A stretch of 64,000 bases of DNA. It comes from Bacillota bacterium (GTDB taxonomy: Bacteria > Bacillota > Clostridia > Lachnospirales > Lachnospiraceae). The position numbers and the translations under genes are program-made. How positions within the stretch are numbered: position 1 is the stretch's first letter; each line of letters begins with the position of its first letter. Where the stretch lies: the NCBI GenBank assembly GCA_023391695.1, contig JAEWAK010000052.1, positions 1 to 64,000 on the forward strand. The letters are read 5' to 3'. The notes under the pieces were generated by a model, which was given only the letters and a program-made list of their open reading frames with translations, was not told where the DNA came from and searched no databases. This document shows, piece by piece, positions 23,365 through 32,172 of this stretch.

Positions 23365-25388
23365 TGGCAGATATAAGTGCGGCTTTAGGTATATTAACGG
23401 GTTTTATAGATAAAACCAAGTCGTTTACTGATCCTATTGGCCAGGTTGAAAAACTGTATAAAATTACAGGAAATGTAGTTACACAGTTTCAAAAAGGAAC
23501 AAGTGCAGTTGAAAACTATGTTAAGATGAACGCAAAATTAGGGCTAATGACAAATAGTTTGGAAGATCAAGTAAAATTACAGGATAAGATTTTTATATCA
23601 GCTAATAAGGCGCATGTATCTTATGCTGATATGGTTGATACTGTAACAAAACTAGGGTTATCTACAGGAAATTTATTTAACTCAAATCAAGAAGTAGTTT
23701 CATTTTCAGAATTATTGCAAAAATCAATTGTTGCAAGCGGTACAAGTGATGATAAGAAACCTGTAGTTATGCAGCAGATGGCAGATACAATGGCTGGTGG
23801 CAGTATGGGCAGTGAGGATTTATTATCAATTGCACAAAATGCACCGGTAATTTATGATGCAATATCTAAATTTACAGGTAAGTCAGGAAATGATTTATTA
23901 GACATGGCAGATAAAGGTGATTTGACTGCTGAAAAAATAAAAAATTCCATGTTCGGTATGCAGACAGAGATCGAAAATCAATTTAGTCAAATGCCATTAA
24001 CATTTACGGACATTATGAACAATGTTAAAAATGCCGGAACAGATGCATTTGGTAATCTTTTTATAGCTATCAATGATTTGGTTACTAGCCAGGGAGTTAT
24101 TGACTTTTTTAATGAAATTATAGATGTTATTAATTCTGTAGGTGATGCAATAGATTATATTATCGGCATTATAACGGATAATGGGCCGTTGATTGAATCA
24201 ATTTTAATGGCGATTGGTTTAGTATTAGCCAGTTATATTGTCAGTATTTTACCAGTAATCATTGATAATTTGGTAATAATGATGACTAAGTTAATAACTA
24301 ATTTGGGCTTTTTTCTTCTAAATTATGGGGCTATTATTTTAATTATAGCAGGTATAGCCGCCGTTATATTTTTTCTCAGAACAAAGGGTGAAGAGATAAT
24401 GTCTTTCATTGGTGGAGTAATCGGTGTTGTTGCAACTCTAATTAATAATCTATTTTTTGCTTTAACACAATTTATTATTGGCGAAATAGAATATTGGGTA
24501 AATAAATTTGTTGCATTTGCAAATTTTTTTGCAAATATTTTTAATGATCCAATTGGAGCAATAATTCATTTGTTCTTTGACTTAGGTGATACCGTTCTTG
24601 GCGTAATAGAAAAAATAGCTTCAGGTATAGATTTAGTATTTGGTACTCATTTGGCAGATACTGTTAAGGGATGGCGTGCAGATATGAAAGCATTTGGGGA
24701 TCAAATGGCAGAGGAATTTGGGAATGGTACCTATGAAAAAAAATTTGAGGAAATAGACATAAATAAGATATTAAATGATTATGGGTTTTCTATGGATAGA
24801 AAAGAATATGGTGAAGGATGGAGCGATGGCAATAAAAAAGGTGGAGAAATAGGTAAAGAATTAGAAGCTTTTTTTGGAGGCAATCCGGATGGCACAAAAA
24901 AGACTGATCCAAGCGGGGATAATGGAACCAACATATACGATATTATTACGGGTAATTCAGATAATAATACCAATAATACTAATGATATGATGGATACTGA
25001 AGATAAAGATTTATCTAAATTACTAAATTTATTTTTATCATCAGGCGATAAATCATCAACAAATGAGAATGATTCAAATTTAGATTTGTTAACTTCAGGT
25101 TATTCCGGATTAGATATGAGCAATATGAGTACCAATAATCCCTTTACATCAAAAAATAATGATGTAGGTGGAACGGTGGAAGTTGAAATGCCGGATGACG
25201 ATTTAGACTATCTAAGGGAAATCGCAGAACGGGATTACATAGCCAATGTAGCGACCAACTCCCTGGCTCCCAACATATCCGTCCAGTTCGGGGACGTCCA
25301 TGAGAATGCAGATGCCAATAAGATAGCAGGCCGGATCCGGGAAATCTTACAGAATGAAATTGCAGTGGCAAGCGAGGGGGCATATTAA
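23364..25388 (+). CDS. Tail tape measure protein
   Basis: A 674-residue protein with the tape-measure look: helical N-terminus, a TMP-domain-like GNDLLDMADKGDLTAEKIKN, hydrophobic segments about residues 270-395 (LLNYGAIILIIAGIAAVIFF and FIGGVIGVVATLINNLFFAL), and an Asn/Asp-rich linker before a conserved C-terminus (DDDLDYLREIAERDYIANVA). At roughly 1.5 angstrom per residue it would set a tail of about 100 nm. Most of the gene is AT-rich compared with neighbouring tail genes, but the last 75 codons match them, so it looks mosaic. It overlaps its neighbours by one base on each side. Confidence 0.85.
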   Translation: MADISAALGILTGFIDKTKSFTDPIGQVEKLYKITGNVVTQFQKGTSAVENYVKMNAKLGLMTNSLEDQVKLQDKIFISANKAHVSYADMVDTVTKLGLSTGNLFNSNQEVVSFSELLQKSIVASGTSDDKKPVVMQQMADTMAGGSMGSEDLLSIAQNAPVIYDAISKFTGKSGNDLLDMADKGDLTAEKIKNSMFGMQTEIENQFSQMPLTFTDIMNNVKNAGTDAFGNLFIAINDLVTSQGVIDFFNEIIDVINSVGDAIDYIIGIITDNGPLIESILMAIGLVLASYIVSILPVIIDNLVIMMTKLITNLGFFLLNYGAIILIIAGIAAVIFFLRTKGEEIMSFIGGVIGVVATLINNLFFALTQFIIGEIEYWVNKFVAFANFFANIFNDPIGAIIHLFFDLGDTVLGVIEKIASGIDLVFGTHLADTVKGWRADMKAFGDQMAEEFGNGTYEKKFEEIDINKILNDYGFSMDRKEYGEGWSDGNKKGGEIGKELEAFFGGNPDGTKKTDPSGDNGTNIYDIITGNSDNNTNNTNDMMDTEDKDLSKLLNLFLSSGDKSSTNENDSNLDLLTSGYSGLDMSNMSTNNPFTSKNNDVGGTVEVEMPDDDLDYLREIAERDYIANVATNSLAPNISVQFGDVHENADANKIAGRIREILQNEIAVASEGAY

Positions 25389-26089
25389 TGTACGCAGTAT
25401 TTTTTGATATTGGAGAAACTACCTATAGACTGCCGACCAATCCGGAAGAGATCGAGGTCTCAAGCACTCAGGCAATTAATAAGTTTGAAGTCCTAAAGCT
25501 TGGCCAGATTGCTGTTCCAACTCATATGGAATTAAAACAGTACAGTTTTGAATGTGAATTTCCTTTAAAATGGAACAGTTATGTGGAAGTGAAAGAAGAT
25601 AATTTGCTGCAGCAGGATTTTAATGAATACAGTTCGGCTTTTAAGTCGGCCGGATTCTATATTGACCTGTTTTCAAAATGGCGGAGCCAGTTTATGCCGG
25701 TTCGTTTTATGGCAGGAAGAGTAATTGCAAAGGAAAAATTGTACGAGGACTGTATTAATGCCAAGGTCCTGATTGAAGATTTAACTATTAAAGAAAAGGC
25801 CGGAGAAGAAGGGGATAAATATATTTCCTTTAAACTGCTGGAATATCAGGATTTTAATATAATTAAAGCAAATAATGGTAACAACGAGGTAATAAAATTA
25901 ACCGATAAAAATGAAACAAATCCTAAAAACAAGGGTACTTATGTAGTTCAGTCAGGTGACAGCCTGTGGGCAATCGCTAAGAAGTATTATGGGGACGGAT
26001 CGAAGTATACGAAGATTTATAATGCAAATAAAGACAAAGTCAAAAATCCTTCTCTTATCTATCCCGGACAGAAGCTGGTGATACCATGA
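25388..26089 (+). CDS. xkdP: LysM-containing hub/baseplate protein (XkdP-like)
   Basis: A 233-residue protein. The N-terminal two thirds match the XkdP/gp53-type family (RLPTNPEEIEVSSTQAINKF), and residues about 185-233 are a LysM domain (GTYVVQSGDSLWAIAKKYYG, ending NPSLIYPGQKLVIP). LysM likely contacts peptidoglycan or helps fold the tube hub. The start overlaps the tape measure stop by one base (TAATG), and its own stop overlaps the next ATG, so the genes are translationally coupled. Confidence 0.85.
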   Translation: MYAVFFDIGETTYRLPTNPEEIEVSSTQAINKFEVLKLGQIAVPTHMELKQYSFECEFPLKWNSYVEVKEDNLLQQDFNEYSSAFKSAGFYIDLFSKWRSQFMPVRFMAGRVIAKEKLYEDCINAKVLIEDLTIKEKAGEEGDKYISFKLLEYQDFNIIKANNGNNEVIKLTDKNETNPKNKGTYVVQSGDSLWAIAKKYYGDGSKYTKIYNANKDKVKNPSLIYPGQKLVIP

Positions 26090-27039
26090 TGGAATTTATA
26101 GTAAGAATAGATAATATCTTTTATGAAATCAGTGAGATGGTGACTAAGATTTCCTATGATGATACTTTAAACGACGGATGCAGCAAACTGGAGTTTTCTT
26201 ATATTAATAAAGATTTCGAGATTACGAATGGCAGCCCTGTAAAATTCACTTATAACGACGCAAAAATATTTCAAGGTTATGTATTTAAAGTCAGCCGTGG
26301 CAAGGGAAATGAAATCAGCGTTACTGCCTATGACCAGTTAAGATATTGCAAAGCAAAGGATACCCTTGTATTAAAAGGGGATACGGTAACTACCATAATT
26401 AATAAGATGTGCAACTATTTTAAACTGTCAAAAGGCACCGTAGCCGATACAAAGTACATACTTGCCACCGGGGTGCAGGACGATAAAACCTGGCTGGATA
26501 TTATCTATTACGCAATCAGTGACACCTTATTATATAAGGGTAAATGGTACGCCCTTCGGGATGAATTTGGAAGTATTGCCTTAAGGGAACTTGGGGATCT
26601 GGGTACGGATTTAATTTTAGGGGATTACAGCTTATGTTATGACTTTAAATTTGACAAATCCATTGATGATGATTTCTACAATATGATAAAACTGGTTTCA
26701 AAGGATGAAGAGGCGAAAAAGGTAGATGTTACGGTAACCAAGGATGATGCTTCCATCGGCCGGTATGGTTTTTTACAGTATTACGAAAATATTGATAAAA
26801 AGTACAACACTGCCCAGGTAAAGGACATGGCAGACAATCTTTTAAAACTATACAACAAGGAGAAAGAAACCATCAGCCTGGATTGCCTGGGAGATACAAG
26901 AATAAGGGCGGGGTCAAGTTTTTACTGTTATATTGAAGATATTAATTATAATAAAAAACTGATTGTGAAGAGTGTATCCCATGATTTTTTGCCATCCCAC
27001 ACCATGAGTCTGGAGGTAATGAATGATACAGGAAATTAA
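26086..27039 (+). CDS. xkdQ: Baseplate hub protein (XkdQ/YqbQ-like)
   Basis: This 317-residue protein fits XkdQ/YqbQ, the equivalent of the gpD/VgrG-type hub: FEITNGSPVKFTYNDAKIFQ in the N-terminal beta domain, VSRGKGNEISVTAYDQLRYC, then KLSKGTVADTKYI and the C-terminal SFYCYIEDINYNKKLIVKSV. The hub closes the tail tube and carries the tip. It follows the LysM protein with a four-base overlap, and the next gene starts within its last codons. Confidence 0.85.
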   Translation: MMEFIVRIDNIFYEISEMVTKISYDDTLNDGCSKLEFSYINKDFEITNGSPVKFTYNDAKIFQGYVFKVSRGKGNEISVTAYDQLRYCKAKDTLVLKGDTVTTIINKMCNYFKLSKGTVADTKYILATGVQDDKTWLDIIYYAISDTLLYKGKWYALRDEFGSIALRELGDLGTDLILGDYSLCYDFKFDKSIDDDFYNMIKLVSKDEEAKKVDVTVTKDDASIGRYGFLQYYENIDKKYNTAQVKDMADNLLKLYNKEKETISLDCLGDTRIRAGSSFYCYIEDINYNKKLIVKSVSHDFLPSHTMSLEVMNDTGN

Positions 27040-27253
27040 ACGAGTTGTAGAAAATTATTTGAATAATGCAAAACTGTGCAGCCTGAGTCTTGGTACTGTT
27101 ACGGCCGATGGGATCCGGATCAGTGATAAGCTGACCATTCCCGACGAGTTGATAGTGGGTAACTTAAAACTTACCGTAAATACAGGGGATAAAGTCAGAC
27201 TGATCAGGAATCATGGCGGGCAGCAGTACTATATTCTGGAGGTGATAGAATGA
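27023..27253 (+). CDS. xkdR: Baseplate-associated DUF2577 protein (XkdR-like)
   Basis: A 76-residue protein with a compact beta structure: AKLCSLSLGTVTADGIRISD, and an end VRLIRNHGGQQYYILEVI that is usual for the DUF2577/XkdR family in PBSX loci. The start lies inside the hub gene, and the stop overlaps the next start by four bases. The role in baseplate assembly is by position and family. Confidence 0.75.
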   Translation: MIQEIKRVVENYLNNAKLCSLSLGTVTADGIRISDKLTIPDELIVGNLKLTVNTGDKVRLIRNHGGQQYYILEVIE

Positions 27254-27645
27254 TTCCGGAAAATACGATACCCGATTCCGTTACCTTTTCATTGGCAGAG
27301 GAACAAAGCAGGACCTATCAGTTGTCCGAGGATAAAATCCAGGGTTATATAACGGACGGGGAAGCTTTAAAACAGGCTATTTATAAGGTATTAGATACGG
27401 AAAAATACGAATATCCCATATACAGTTTTAATTATGGTATAGAACTAAATAATCTCATAGGGAAGGACCCCACTTATGTAAAAATAGAACTTATGCGAAG
27501 GATCCGGGAATGCCTTTTAGAGGATGGCAGAATAACCGGTGTGGAGGGTTTTGAATTTACGGAAACTGGGGATGAAATCAGCTGTACCTTTACAGTTACC
27601 AGTATCTATGGGGAAATACAGTTAACAAGGGAGGTGAATTACTAA
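27250..27645 (+). CDS. xkdS: Baseplate wedge protein, DUF2634 (XkdS-like)
   Basis: A 131-residue gp25-like wedge component. The order ALKQAIYKVLDTEKYEYPIY, SFNYGIELNNLIG, then a helix IRECLLEDGRITGVEGFEF with an EISCTFTVTSIYGEI strand is that of XkdS/DUF2634 and the T4 gp25 lysozyme-like fold. It connects hub and sheath at the baseplate. It overlaps XkdR by four bases and abuts the following GTG-started gene. Confidence 0.85.
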   Translation: MIPENTIPDSVTFSLAEEQSRTYQLSEDKIQGYITDGEALKQAIYKVLDTEKYEYPIYSFNYGIELNNLIGKDPTYVKIELMRRIRECLLEDGRITGVEGFEFTETGDEISCTFTVTSIYGEIQLTREVNY

Positions 27646-28671
27646 GTGTTTGAAGAAATGACATATGAAACCATATTAGAAGATATGTTAAGTCGGGTTA
27701 CCAGTGACGTGGACAAGCGGGAAGGCAGTGTGATTTACGATGCGCTTGCTCCCTGCGCTTATCAGCTGGCACAGAATTATTTTAACTTAAATAACTTTAT
27801 TGATCTGGTATCCGGAGATACGGCAGTTGGAATTTACCTGGACCGGGTTGTAGCCGATTACGGTATCACCAGAAAGCCCGCCACCAAGGCAGTCAGAACG
27901 GTTTCGGCAACAGGAGAAGTACCCATTGGATCCAGGTGGGGCCTTGGGGAAACGACCTATATTATTACGGATACCTTAACTGAAAACAATTTTAAAGCCC
28001 AGTGTGAACAGACCGGGGAAGCCGGCAACCAGTATACGGGAGTCCTTCAGTCCATTGATAATATTCCCAATGTCACTGCATCCCTGGGGGATATTATAAC
28101 TGCCGGGGAAGAGGAGGAAACGGATGACAATCTCCGTGCCAGGTTTTATAACCAGATCCAGTCCCCCAGTACCAGCGGCAACGCGGATAACTACAAGAAA
28201 TGGGCCCTGGAAGTTCCGGGAGTAGGCGATGCCAAGGTATACCCGCTCTGGAATGGAAACGGTACGGTAAAAGTAATTATCGTGGACAGCAATATGGCCA
28301 TTGATACCGGTCTGGAGCAGCCTGTTTATGAGCATATTGAAGCAGTCAGGCCGATCGGCGCAATGGTCACGGTAGCCAGCCCTACAAGCAAGGATATTAC
28401 GGTTTCCGCTAACATTAAACTGGATGGAACCAGGCTTTTGCAAGAGGTTGTAAGCAGCTTTACCGCAGGCTTTACGGAATATTTGAAAGGAACTATATTT
28501 GAAGCCTATACCGTCAGTTATGCAAGGATCGGAAGCATTCTGCTTTCAACGGAAGGAATATCGGATTACTCCGATTTGCTTGTAAATGGAGGGGTAACGA
28601 ATATCACCATCGAAGATACGGAAATGCCCATAGCCGGGGCTGTTAATTTAACGGAGGTGGTTTCAGAATGA
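27646..28671 (+). CDS. xkdT: Baseplate J/gp47-family protein (XkdT-like)
   Basis: A 341-residue wedge protein with the baseplate J signature: DVDKREGSVIYDALAPCAYQ near the N-terminus, YGITRKPATKAVRTV, then SPSTSGNADNYKKWALEVPG, the most conserved part of the family, and a C-terminal VRPIGAMVTVASPTSKDITV repeated-strand region. The GTG start at 27646 directly follows the XkdS stop with a GGGAGGTG site. It forms the baseplate wedge with XkdU. Confidence 0.9.
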   Translation: MFEEMTYETILEDMLSRVTSDVDKREGSVIYDALAPCAYQLAQNYFNLNNFIDLVSGDTAVGIYLDRVVADYGITRKPATKAVRTVSATGEVPIGSRWGLGETTYIITDTLTENNFKAQCEQTGEAGNQYTGVLQSIDNIPNVTASLGDIITAGEEEETDDNLRARFYNQIQSPSTSGNADNYKKWALEVPGVGDAKVYPLWNGNGTVKVIIVDSNMAIDTGLEQPVYEHIEAVRPIGAMVTVASPTSKDITVSANIKLDGTRLLQEVVSSFTAGFTEYLKGTIFEAYTVSYARIGSILLSTEGISDYSDLLVNGGVTNITIEDTEMPIAGAVNLTEVVSE

Positions 28672-29201
28672 GTATAAACTTAATGGAATATTTGCCGGAT
28701 TATTATTATGATAATAAAACCATGGAAAGCCTCCAGGGAATTATAAGCCGCGGAATAAATAAACTGGCCGATAATTTGGAGGAAACCGTAGACCAGTGCT
28801 TTATCAATACGGCTGATTCACTCCTTGGCAGGTATGAGAAAATCTATGGCCTGGATGTGGATGTAACGAAAAGCAAAGAATTCCGGCGTGAGCGAATCCG
28901 CGCCAAGGTAAGGGGCACCGGTACCGTAACGAAGCAGATGGTTGCAGAGGTTGCAAGGTCATACTCCAATGGTGAGGTCGCGGTTATCGAGAACAATGAA
29001 AACAGCAGCTTTATCGTTAAATTCATAGGAACCAAAGGGGTACCTGCCAACATGGCGGACTTAACCTTGACGATTGAAGAAATCAAACCGGCCCATTTAA
29101 GCTTTACCTTTGAATATACCTTTAATACCTGGAATGATATTTTGCACATGACCTGGGAGGAAGCAGGAAGCTTTACCTGGGATCAGTTAAGAGAGAGGTG
29201 A
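28668..29201 (+). CDS. xkdU: Baseplate protein, DUF2313 (XkdU/YmfQ-like)
   Basis: A 177-residue protein that begins INLMEYLPDYYYDNKTMESL, as in YmfQ/XkdU, continues with EKIYGLDVDVTKSKEFRRER and RAKVRGTGTVTKQMV, and ends FTFEYTFNTWNDILHMTWEE with a WDQLRER tail. It corresponds to T4 gp6/gp53-type or tail protein I functions, joining wedge to fibres. It overlaps XkdT by four bases and precedes the fibre genes. Confidence 0.85.
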   Translation: MSINLMEYLPDYYYDNKTMESLQGIISRGINKLADNLEETVDQCFINTADSLLGRYEKIYGLDVDVTKSKEFRRERIRAKVRGTGTVTKQMVAEVARSYSNGEVAVIENNENSSFIVKFIGTKGVPANMADLTLTIEEIKPAHLSFTFEYTFNTWNDILHMTWEEAGSFTWDQLRER

Positions 29202-29205
29202 GAAA

Positions 29206-29868
29206 ATGGCAGAGTATACACAGAATTATAATTTAGAAAAACAGCAGAGGAATGATTATGTCAGTATCGATGGGCTGAATGGGAATTTTGATATAATTGA
29301 TTCTGAGATTAAGAAAGTGAATGATAGCAAGGTTGATAAAGTAGAAGGGAAAGGCTTATCTGCCAATAATTATACAACGGATGAAAAAAATAAGTTGGCG
29401 GGAATTGCCAATAACGCCAACAATTACGCCCATCCGTCTACCCACCCTGCTTCAATGATTACGGGACTACCTACATCCCTCCCGGCAAACGGAGGTAATG
29501 CCGCCACAGTAGGCGGATTACAGCCATGGCAGTTGGGGTCATTAAATCAGGCAGGTGGTTCACATGGAACACAATATACATTGACACCTAAATTTAATGT
29601 TAATGGTGATGGTAGATTTAGGGCGGATATCTATAATGGAGGTAGTGTTAGTCATGGTGTTAGAGTTGGATATGCTGATGCCACAGATAGTGCTACAAAT
29701 GCCAACTATGCCGGTAGTGCAGGTAACGCGGATACAGTGGATGGGTACCACGTAGATTTGAATGTGAATTCTTCATATGGACTTAAACCAATTGGTGCGA
29801 ACAATTATGATCTGACACCGGGCAGTACTGCACTACCGACTGGTTATATCTATATAATGTATGAATAG
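29206..29868 (+). CDS. Tail fibre protein
   Basis: A 220-residue Gly/Asn/Thr-rich protein with fibre motifs: NYTTDEKNKLAGIANNANNY followed by AHPSTHPASMI, both widespread in phage tail fibres and trimeric shafts, then a repetitive middle (YADATDSATNANYAGSAGNA) and a short C-terminal domain ending TGYIYIMYE. The N-terminus (MAEYTQNYNLEKQQRNDYVS) attaches to the baseplate. It would be the shaft or connector for the kelch-like protein next to it. No chaperone-like protease domain is seen. Confidence 0.75.
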   Translation: MAEYTQNYNLEKQQRNDYVSIDGLNGNFDIIDSEIKKVNDSKVDKVEGKGLSANNYTTDEKNKLAGIANNANNYAHPSTHPASMITGLPTSLPANGGNAATVGGLQPWQLGSLNQAGGSHGTQYTLTPKFNVNGDGRFRADIYNGGSVSHGVRVGYADATDSATNANYAGSAGNADTVDGYHVDLNVNSSYGLKPIGANNYDLTPGSTALPTGYIYIMYE

Positions 29869-29879
29869 GTGGTGATGAT

Positions 29880-30992
29880 ATGGCGAAAGGTATTTATATA
29901 GGAGTGAATGGAGTTGCAAGAAAGGCCAGGAAAATCTATATAGGAGTAAATGGAGTTGCAAGGAAGATTAAGAAAATCTATGTAGGAGTCAATGGCATTG
30001 CTAGACTTGCATATGGTGCAGAACCATCCTATGCCGGTACTACTACACCACTATCATCCCAAAGAGTATTCTTGGGAGGGGCTTCTATTGGAGGTTATGC
30101 TCTATTTGCATGCGGAACCATCAGTACCTCAAATACCAATGTTGTAGAGTCATACAGTTCATCTTTGGTAAAAGGGACTGCACCAATATATGGTCAGGCT
30201 GTTCATCACATAGAAGGAACCAAAAACTTATCCTATGCTTTGTTTGCAGGAGGGCAAAATTACAATAATTCCACTTATTATAATAGTGTAAGAGCCTATA
30301 GTACCACATTGGCGGCGGTTAGCCCTCAACAGCTATATAATGAGGGAGTAGTAGGCCACGGAGCGGCATCTATTGGAGATCAGGCTATATTTGCAGGAGG
30401 TTTTCGAAATACAACCACAAATTCTAAAAATGCCAGGTATACAGCCTATGATTCTACATTAACATGGAATGGCCAGAGTACAGCATTCAGAGCAAGGGGT
30501 AGTATGGGTAGTGCCAGTAACTCATCTTACGCTGTTTTTGCAGGAGGATATGATTCGAATGGGGATGTTAGCGATTATGTTGATGCATATAATAGTTCAT
30601 TAATCAGAGTACTTACAAATATCTCATCAGCTAGAGGACTATATGGAGCAGGCAATCCAAATTATGCAATATTTATTGGAATAAATGGGTTTGCAGAAGC
30701 TTTTGATAATAATATGGTAAGACACTCTGCACCAACCCCTACTGGTAATCTTGGTTATGATATGGCTGGTACTAGTGTAGGAGAATTTGCTATAATTGCA
30801 GGAGGTTTCCTTAATTATACAACTGCAAGTGATAAAGCATATATATATGATAAAAATTTGACTCTGTCGATTTCGCAATTATCACAGGCTAAAGGACAGC
30901 TTGCCGCGGCAACTGCCGGGAATCATGCTTTATTTGCAGGAGGGCAGATGATTAGTGGTCGTTCAGATATCGTTGATGTTTTTAGTATTTAA
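29880..30992 (+). CDS. Kelch-like seven-bladed propeller tail protein, candidate receptor-binding protein
   Basis: The N-terminus is three tandem 14-residue repeats (IYIGVNGVARKARK, IYIGVNGVARKIKK, IYVGVNGIARLAYG). The rest has seven spaced copies of a strand motif of the form YAxFAGG (YALFACG, YALFAGG, QAIFAGG, YAVFAGG, YAIFIG, FAIIAGG, HALFAGG) about 45-55 residues apart, as expected for a seven-bladed beta propeller. A glycine-doublet kelch pattern suits this. At the fibre position in a tailocin, its likely job is binding a target-cell surface sugar or protein. Fold and role are inferred from the repeats. Confidence 0.65.
   Translation: MAKGIYIGVNGVARKARKIYIGVNGVARKIKKIYVGVNGIARLAYGAEPSYAGTTTPLSSQRVFLGGASIGGYALFACGTISTSNTNVVESYSSSLVKGTAPIYGQAVHHIEGTKNLSYALFAGGQNYNNSTYYNSVRAYSTTLAAVSPQQLYNEGVVGHGAASIGDQAIFAGGFRNTTTNSKNARYTAYDSTLTWNGQSTAFRARGSMGSASNSSYAVFAGGYDSNGDVSDYVDAYNSSLIRVLTNISSARGLYGAGNPNYAIFIGINGFAEAFDNNMVRHSAPTPTGNLGYDMAGTSVGEFAIIAGGFLNYTTASDKAYIYDKNLTLSISQLSQAKGQLAAATAGNHALFAGGQMISGRSDIVDVFSI
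29892..30017 (+). repeat. Three 42-bp tandem repeats at the 5' end of the kelch-like gene
   Basis: Each unit encodes KIY(I/V)GVNG(V/I)AR plus two to four variable residues. Units 1 and 2 are almost identical in DNA, so unit number may change by slippage without breaking the frame. Confidence 0.75.
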
Positions 30993-31012
30993 AATAAAGG
31001 AGGAAATTTATT

Positions 31013-31348
31013 ATGTCAAAGTATTTAGAGATTTATGACAACACGAAAACTTATTTATTCCCTAATATGACACAGGCCATACCGGAACAGGTAGCAGAAA
31101 CTTACACAGTAGTAGGTACTGATCTACCCTGTGTTATAGAAACTGATGCATCCAAAATAATGTTCTATACTGCTCCGGTGCCATTGCAGGTGATGAGGGG
31201 GCAATATAATATTGATCATTCATTATCGGATGAAGAAGCCTTAGAAATGATCGAATCGATTCTGAATGCACCCACACCTGAACCCGGCCCTACTGCTCAG
31301 GATAGGATTGCCGCCGCTATGGAATATCAAAATCTGATATCTATGTAA
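31013..31348 (+). CDS. Small tailocin protein of unknown function
   Basis: This 111-residue protein starts MSKYLEIYDNTKTYLFPNMT and ends PTAQDRIAAAMEYQNLISM with a proline-rich segment (NAPTPEPGPTAQ) before it. The PEPGPTAQDRIAAAxEYQNL pattern recurs in proteins coded after phage fibre genes in Firmicutes, before XkdX, so it may be a fibre assembly or accessory protein. No enzyme motif is visible. A good AGGAGG site precedes it. Confidence 0.6.
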   Translation: MSKYLEIYDNTKTYLFPNMTQAIPEQVAETYTVVGTDLPCVIETDASKIMFYTAPVPLQVMRGQYNIDHSLSDEEALEMIESILNAPTPEPGPTAQDRIAAAMEYQNLISM

Positions 31349-31364
31349 GAGAGGAGAATATATT

Positions 31365-31499
31365 ATGACATTTGAAATAATTAAGAAAAATTATGATATG
31401 AAATTATGGAACAAGCAAATGGTTCAAACGGCAGTTGTAAAAGGCGTTATTACACCGGAACAATACCATGAGATCACCGGAGAAACTTACATAGAGTAA
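31365..31499 (+). CDS. xkdX: XkdX-family short tail protein (44 residues)
   Basis: A short ORF starts ATG 31365 after GAGGAG and encodes MTFEIIKKNYDMKLWNKQMV, then VKGVITPEQYHEITGETYIE, a clear XkdX pattern (a W near the middle, the V..G.I.TPE.Y.EITG core). Its place after the fibre genes and before XhlA is conserved in PBSX-type loci. The function is unknown. It is small enough to be missed by standard length cut-offs. Confidence 0.85.
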   Translation: MTFEIIKKNYDMKLWNKQMVQTAVVKGVITPEQYHEITGETYIE

Positions 31500-31508
31500 A
31501 ATAATCAT

Positions 31509-31526
31509 GGAGGGAGTAATCCCTCC
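31509..31526 (+). terminator. Strong hairpin between xkdX and xhlA
   Basis: GGAGGGA-GTAA-TCCCTCC is a perfect 7-bp stem with a GTAA loop but a short T-run (TGTTTAATT). It may act as a partial terminator or RNase barrier before the lysis genes. Confidence 0.5.
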
Positions 31527-31550
31527 TGTTTAATTAAGAGGGGGATATAT

Positions 31551-31862
31551 ATGGCATTTGAAGAAAAAGTCAGAAGTATGGAAATTGCTTTAACCAAGAT
31601 CGAAGAAAGAGCAAGATCCGATTCAAAAAGAATTGATGAAATAGAAACAGTGCTGAAAGAAAATAATAATTTAATAGGGGCTATTAAAGAACTTGCGGTA
31701 GAAACCAAATATATGAGGGCCGATCTAAATGAAACCATTCAAAGGTTAACCAAATTAGAATCAAAAGAAGCTGATAAATGGGATAAATTTAAATGGATGG
31801 CACTAGCCGGAATTGTAACTGTATTAATAGGATTTATAGCAGTAAAATTAGGATTCAAATAA
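31551..31862 (+). CDS. xhlA: XhlA-like hemolysin/holin accessory protein
   Basis: A 103-residue protein with a coiled coil over residues 5-75 (ALTKIEERARSDSKRIDEIE, then ETIQRLTKLESKEADKW) and one C-terminal membrane segment (FKWMALAGIVTVLIGFIAV), the arrangement of XhlA. With the holin XhlB it forms the lysis membrane complex of PBSX. It lies just before a holin gene and the amidase gene, completing a lysis cassette for tailocin release. Confidence 0.8.
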   Translation: MAFEEKVRSMEIALTKIEERARSDSKRIDEIETVLKENNNLIGAIKELAVETKYMRADLNETIQRLTKLESKEADKWDKFKWMALAGIVTVLIGFIAVKLGFK

Positions 31863-31895
31863 ACATTTTAAGCAGCAGGAAAGAGAGGGAAATGG

Positions 31896-32171
31896 ATGGA
31901 TTTGACATTTTTGAATAATTATATTAATTTAGTAGTATTAGGAATCTGCCTGTGTATCGGATACGTAATAAAAACAAGCCTGGATTTCATCAACAATAAA
32001 TACATACCGGTAATCATGCTGGTAATTGGTACCTGTATAAATGTGGCGGTCAATATTCCTGAAATCAACGAGGCGGTAATCCTGGGCGGTATGATAAGCG
32101 GGCTGGCCAGCACAGGACTGTACGAAGCAATGAGGAACCTGATAAACCAAGAGGGGAAAAAGGAGGGGTAA
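31896..32171 (+). CDS. Phage-type holin
   Basis: A 91-residue membrane protein with two or three hydrophobic segments (LVVLGICLCIGYVIKTSLDF, YIPVIMLVIGTCINVAVNI, and AVILGGMISGLASTGLYEAM) and a charged C-terminus (NLINQEGKKEG). Length, topology and position match the Phage_holin_5-type family. It would form pores that let the amidase reach the wall. The amidase gene begins just after its stop. Confidence 0.8.
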   Translation: MDLTFLNNYINLVVLGICLCIGYVIKTSLDFINNKYIPVIMLVIGTCINVAVNIPEINEAVILGGMISGLASTGLYEAMRNLINQEGKKEG

Positions 32172-32172
32172 T

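Noticed and set aside
29206..30992. Diversity-generating retroelement acting on the fibre genes
   Set aside because: No reverse transcriptase, template repeat or accessory gene occurs in the window.
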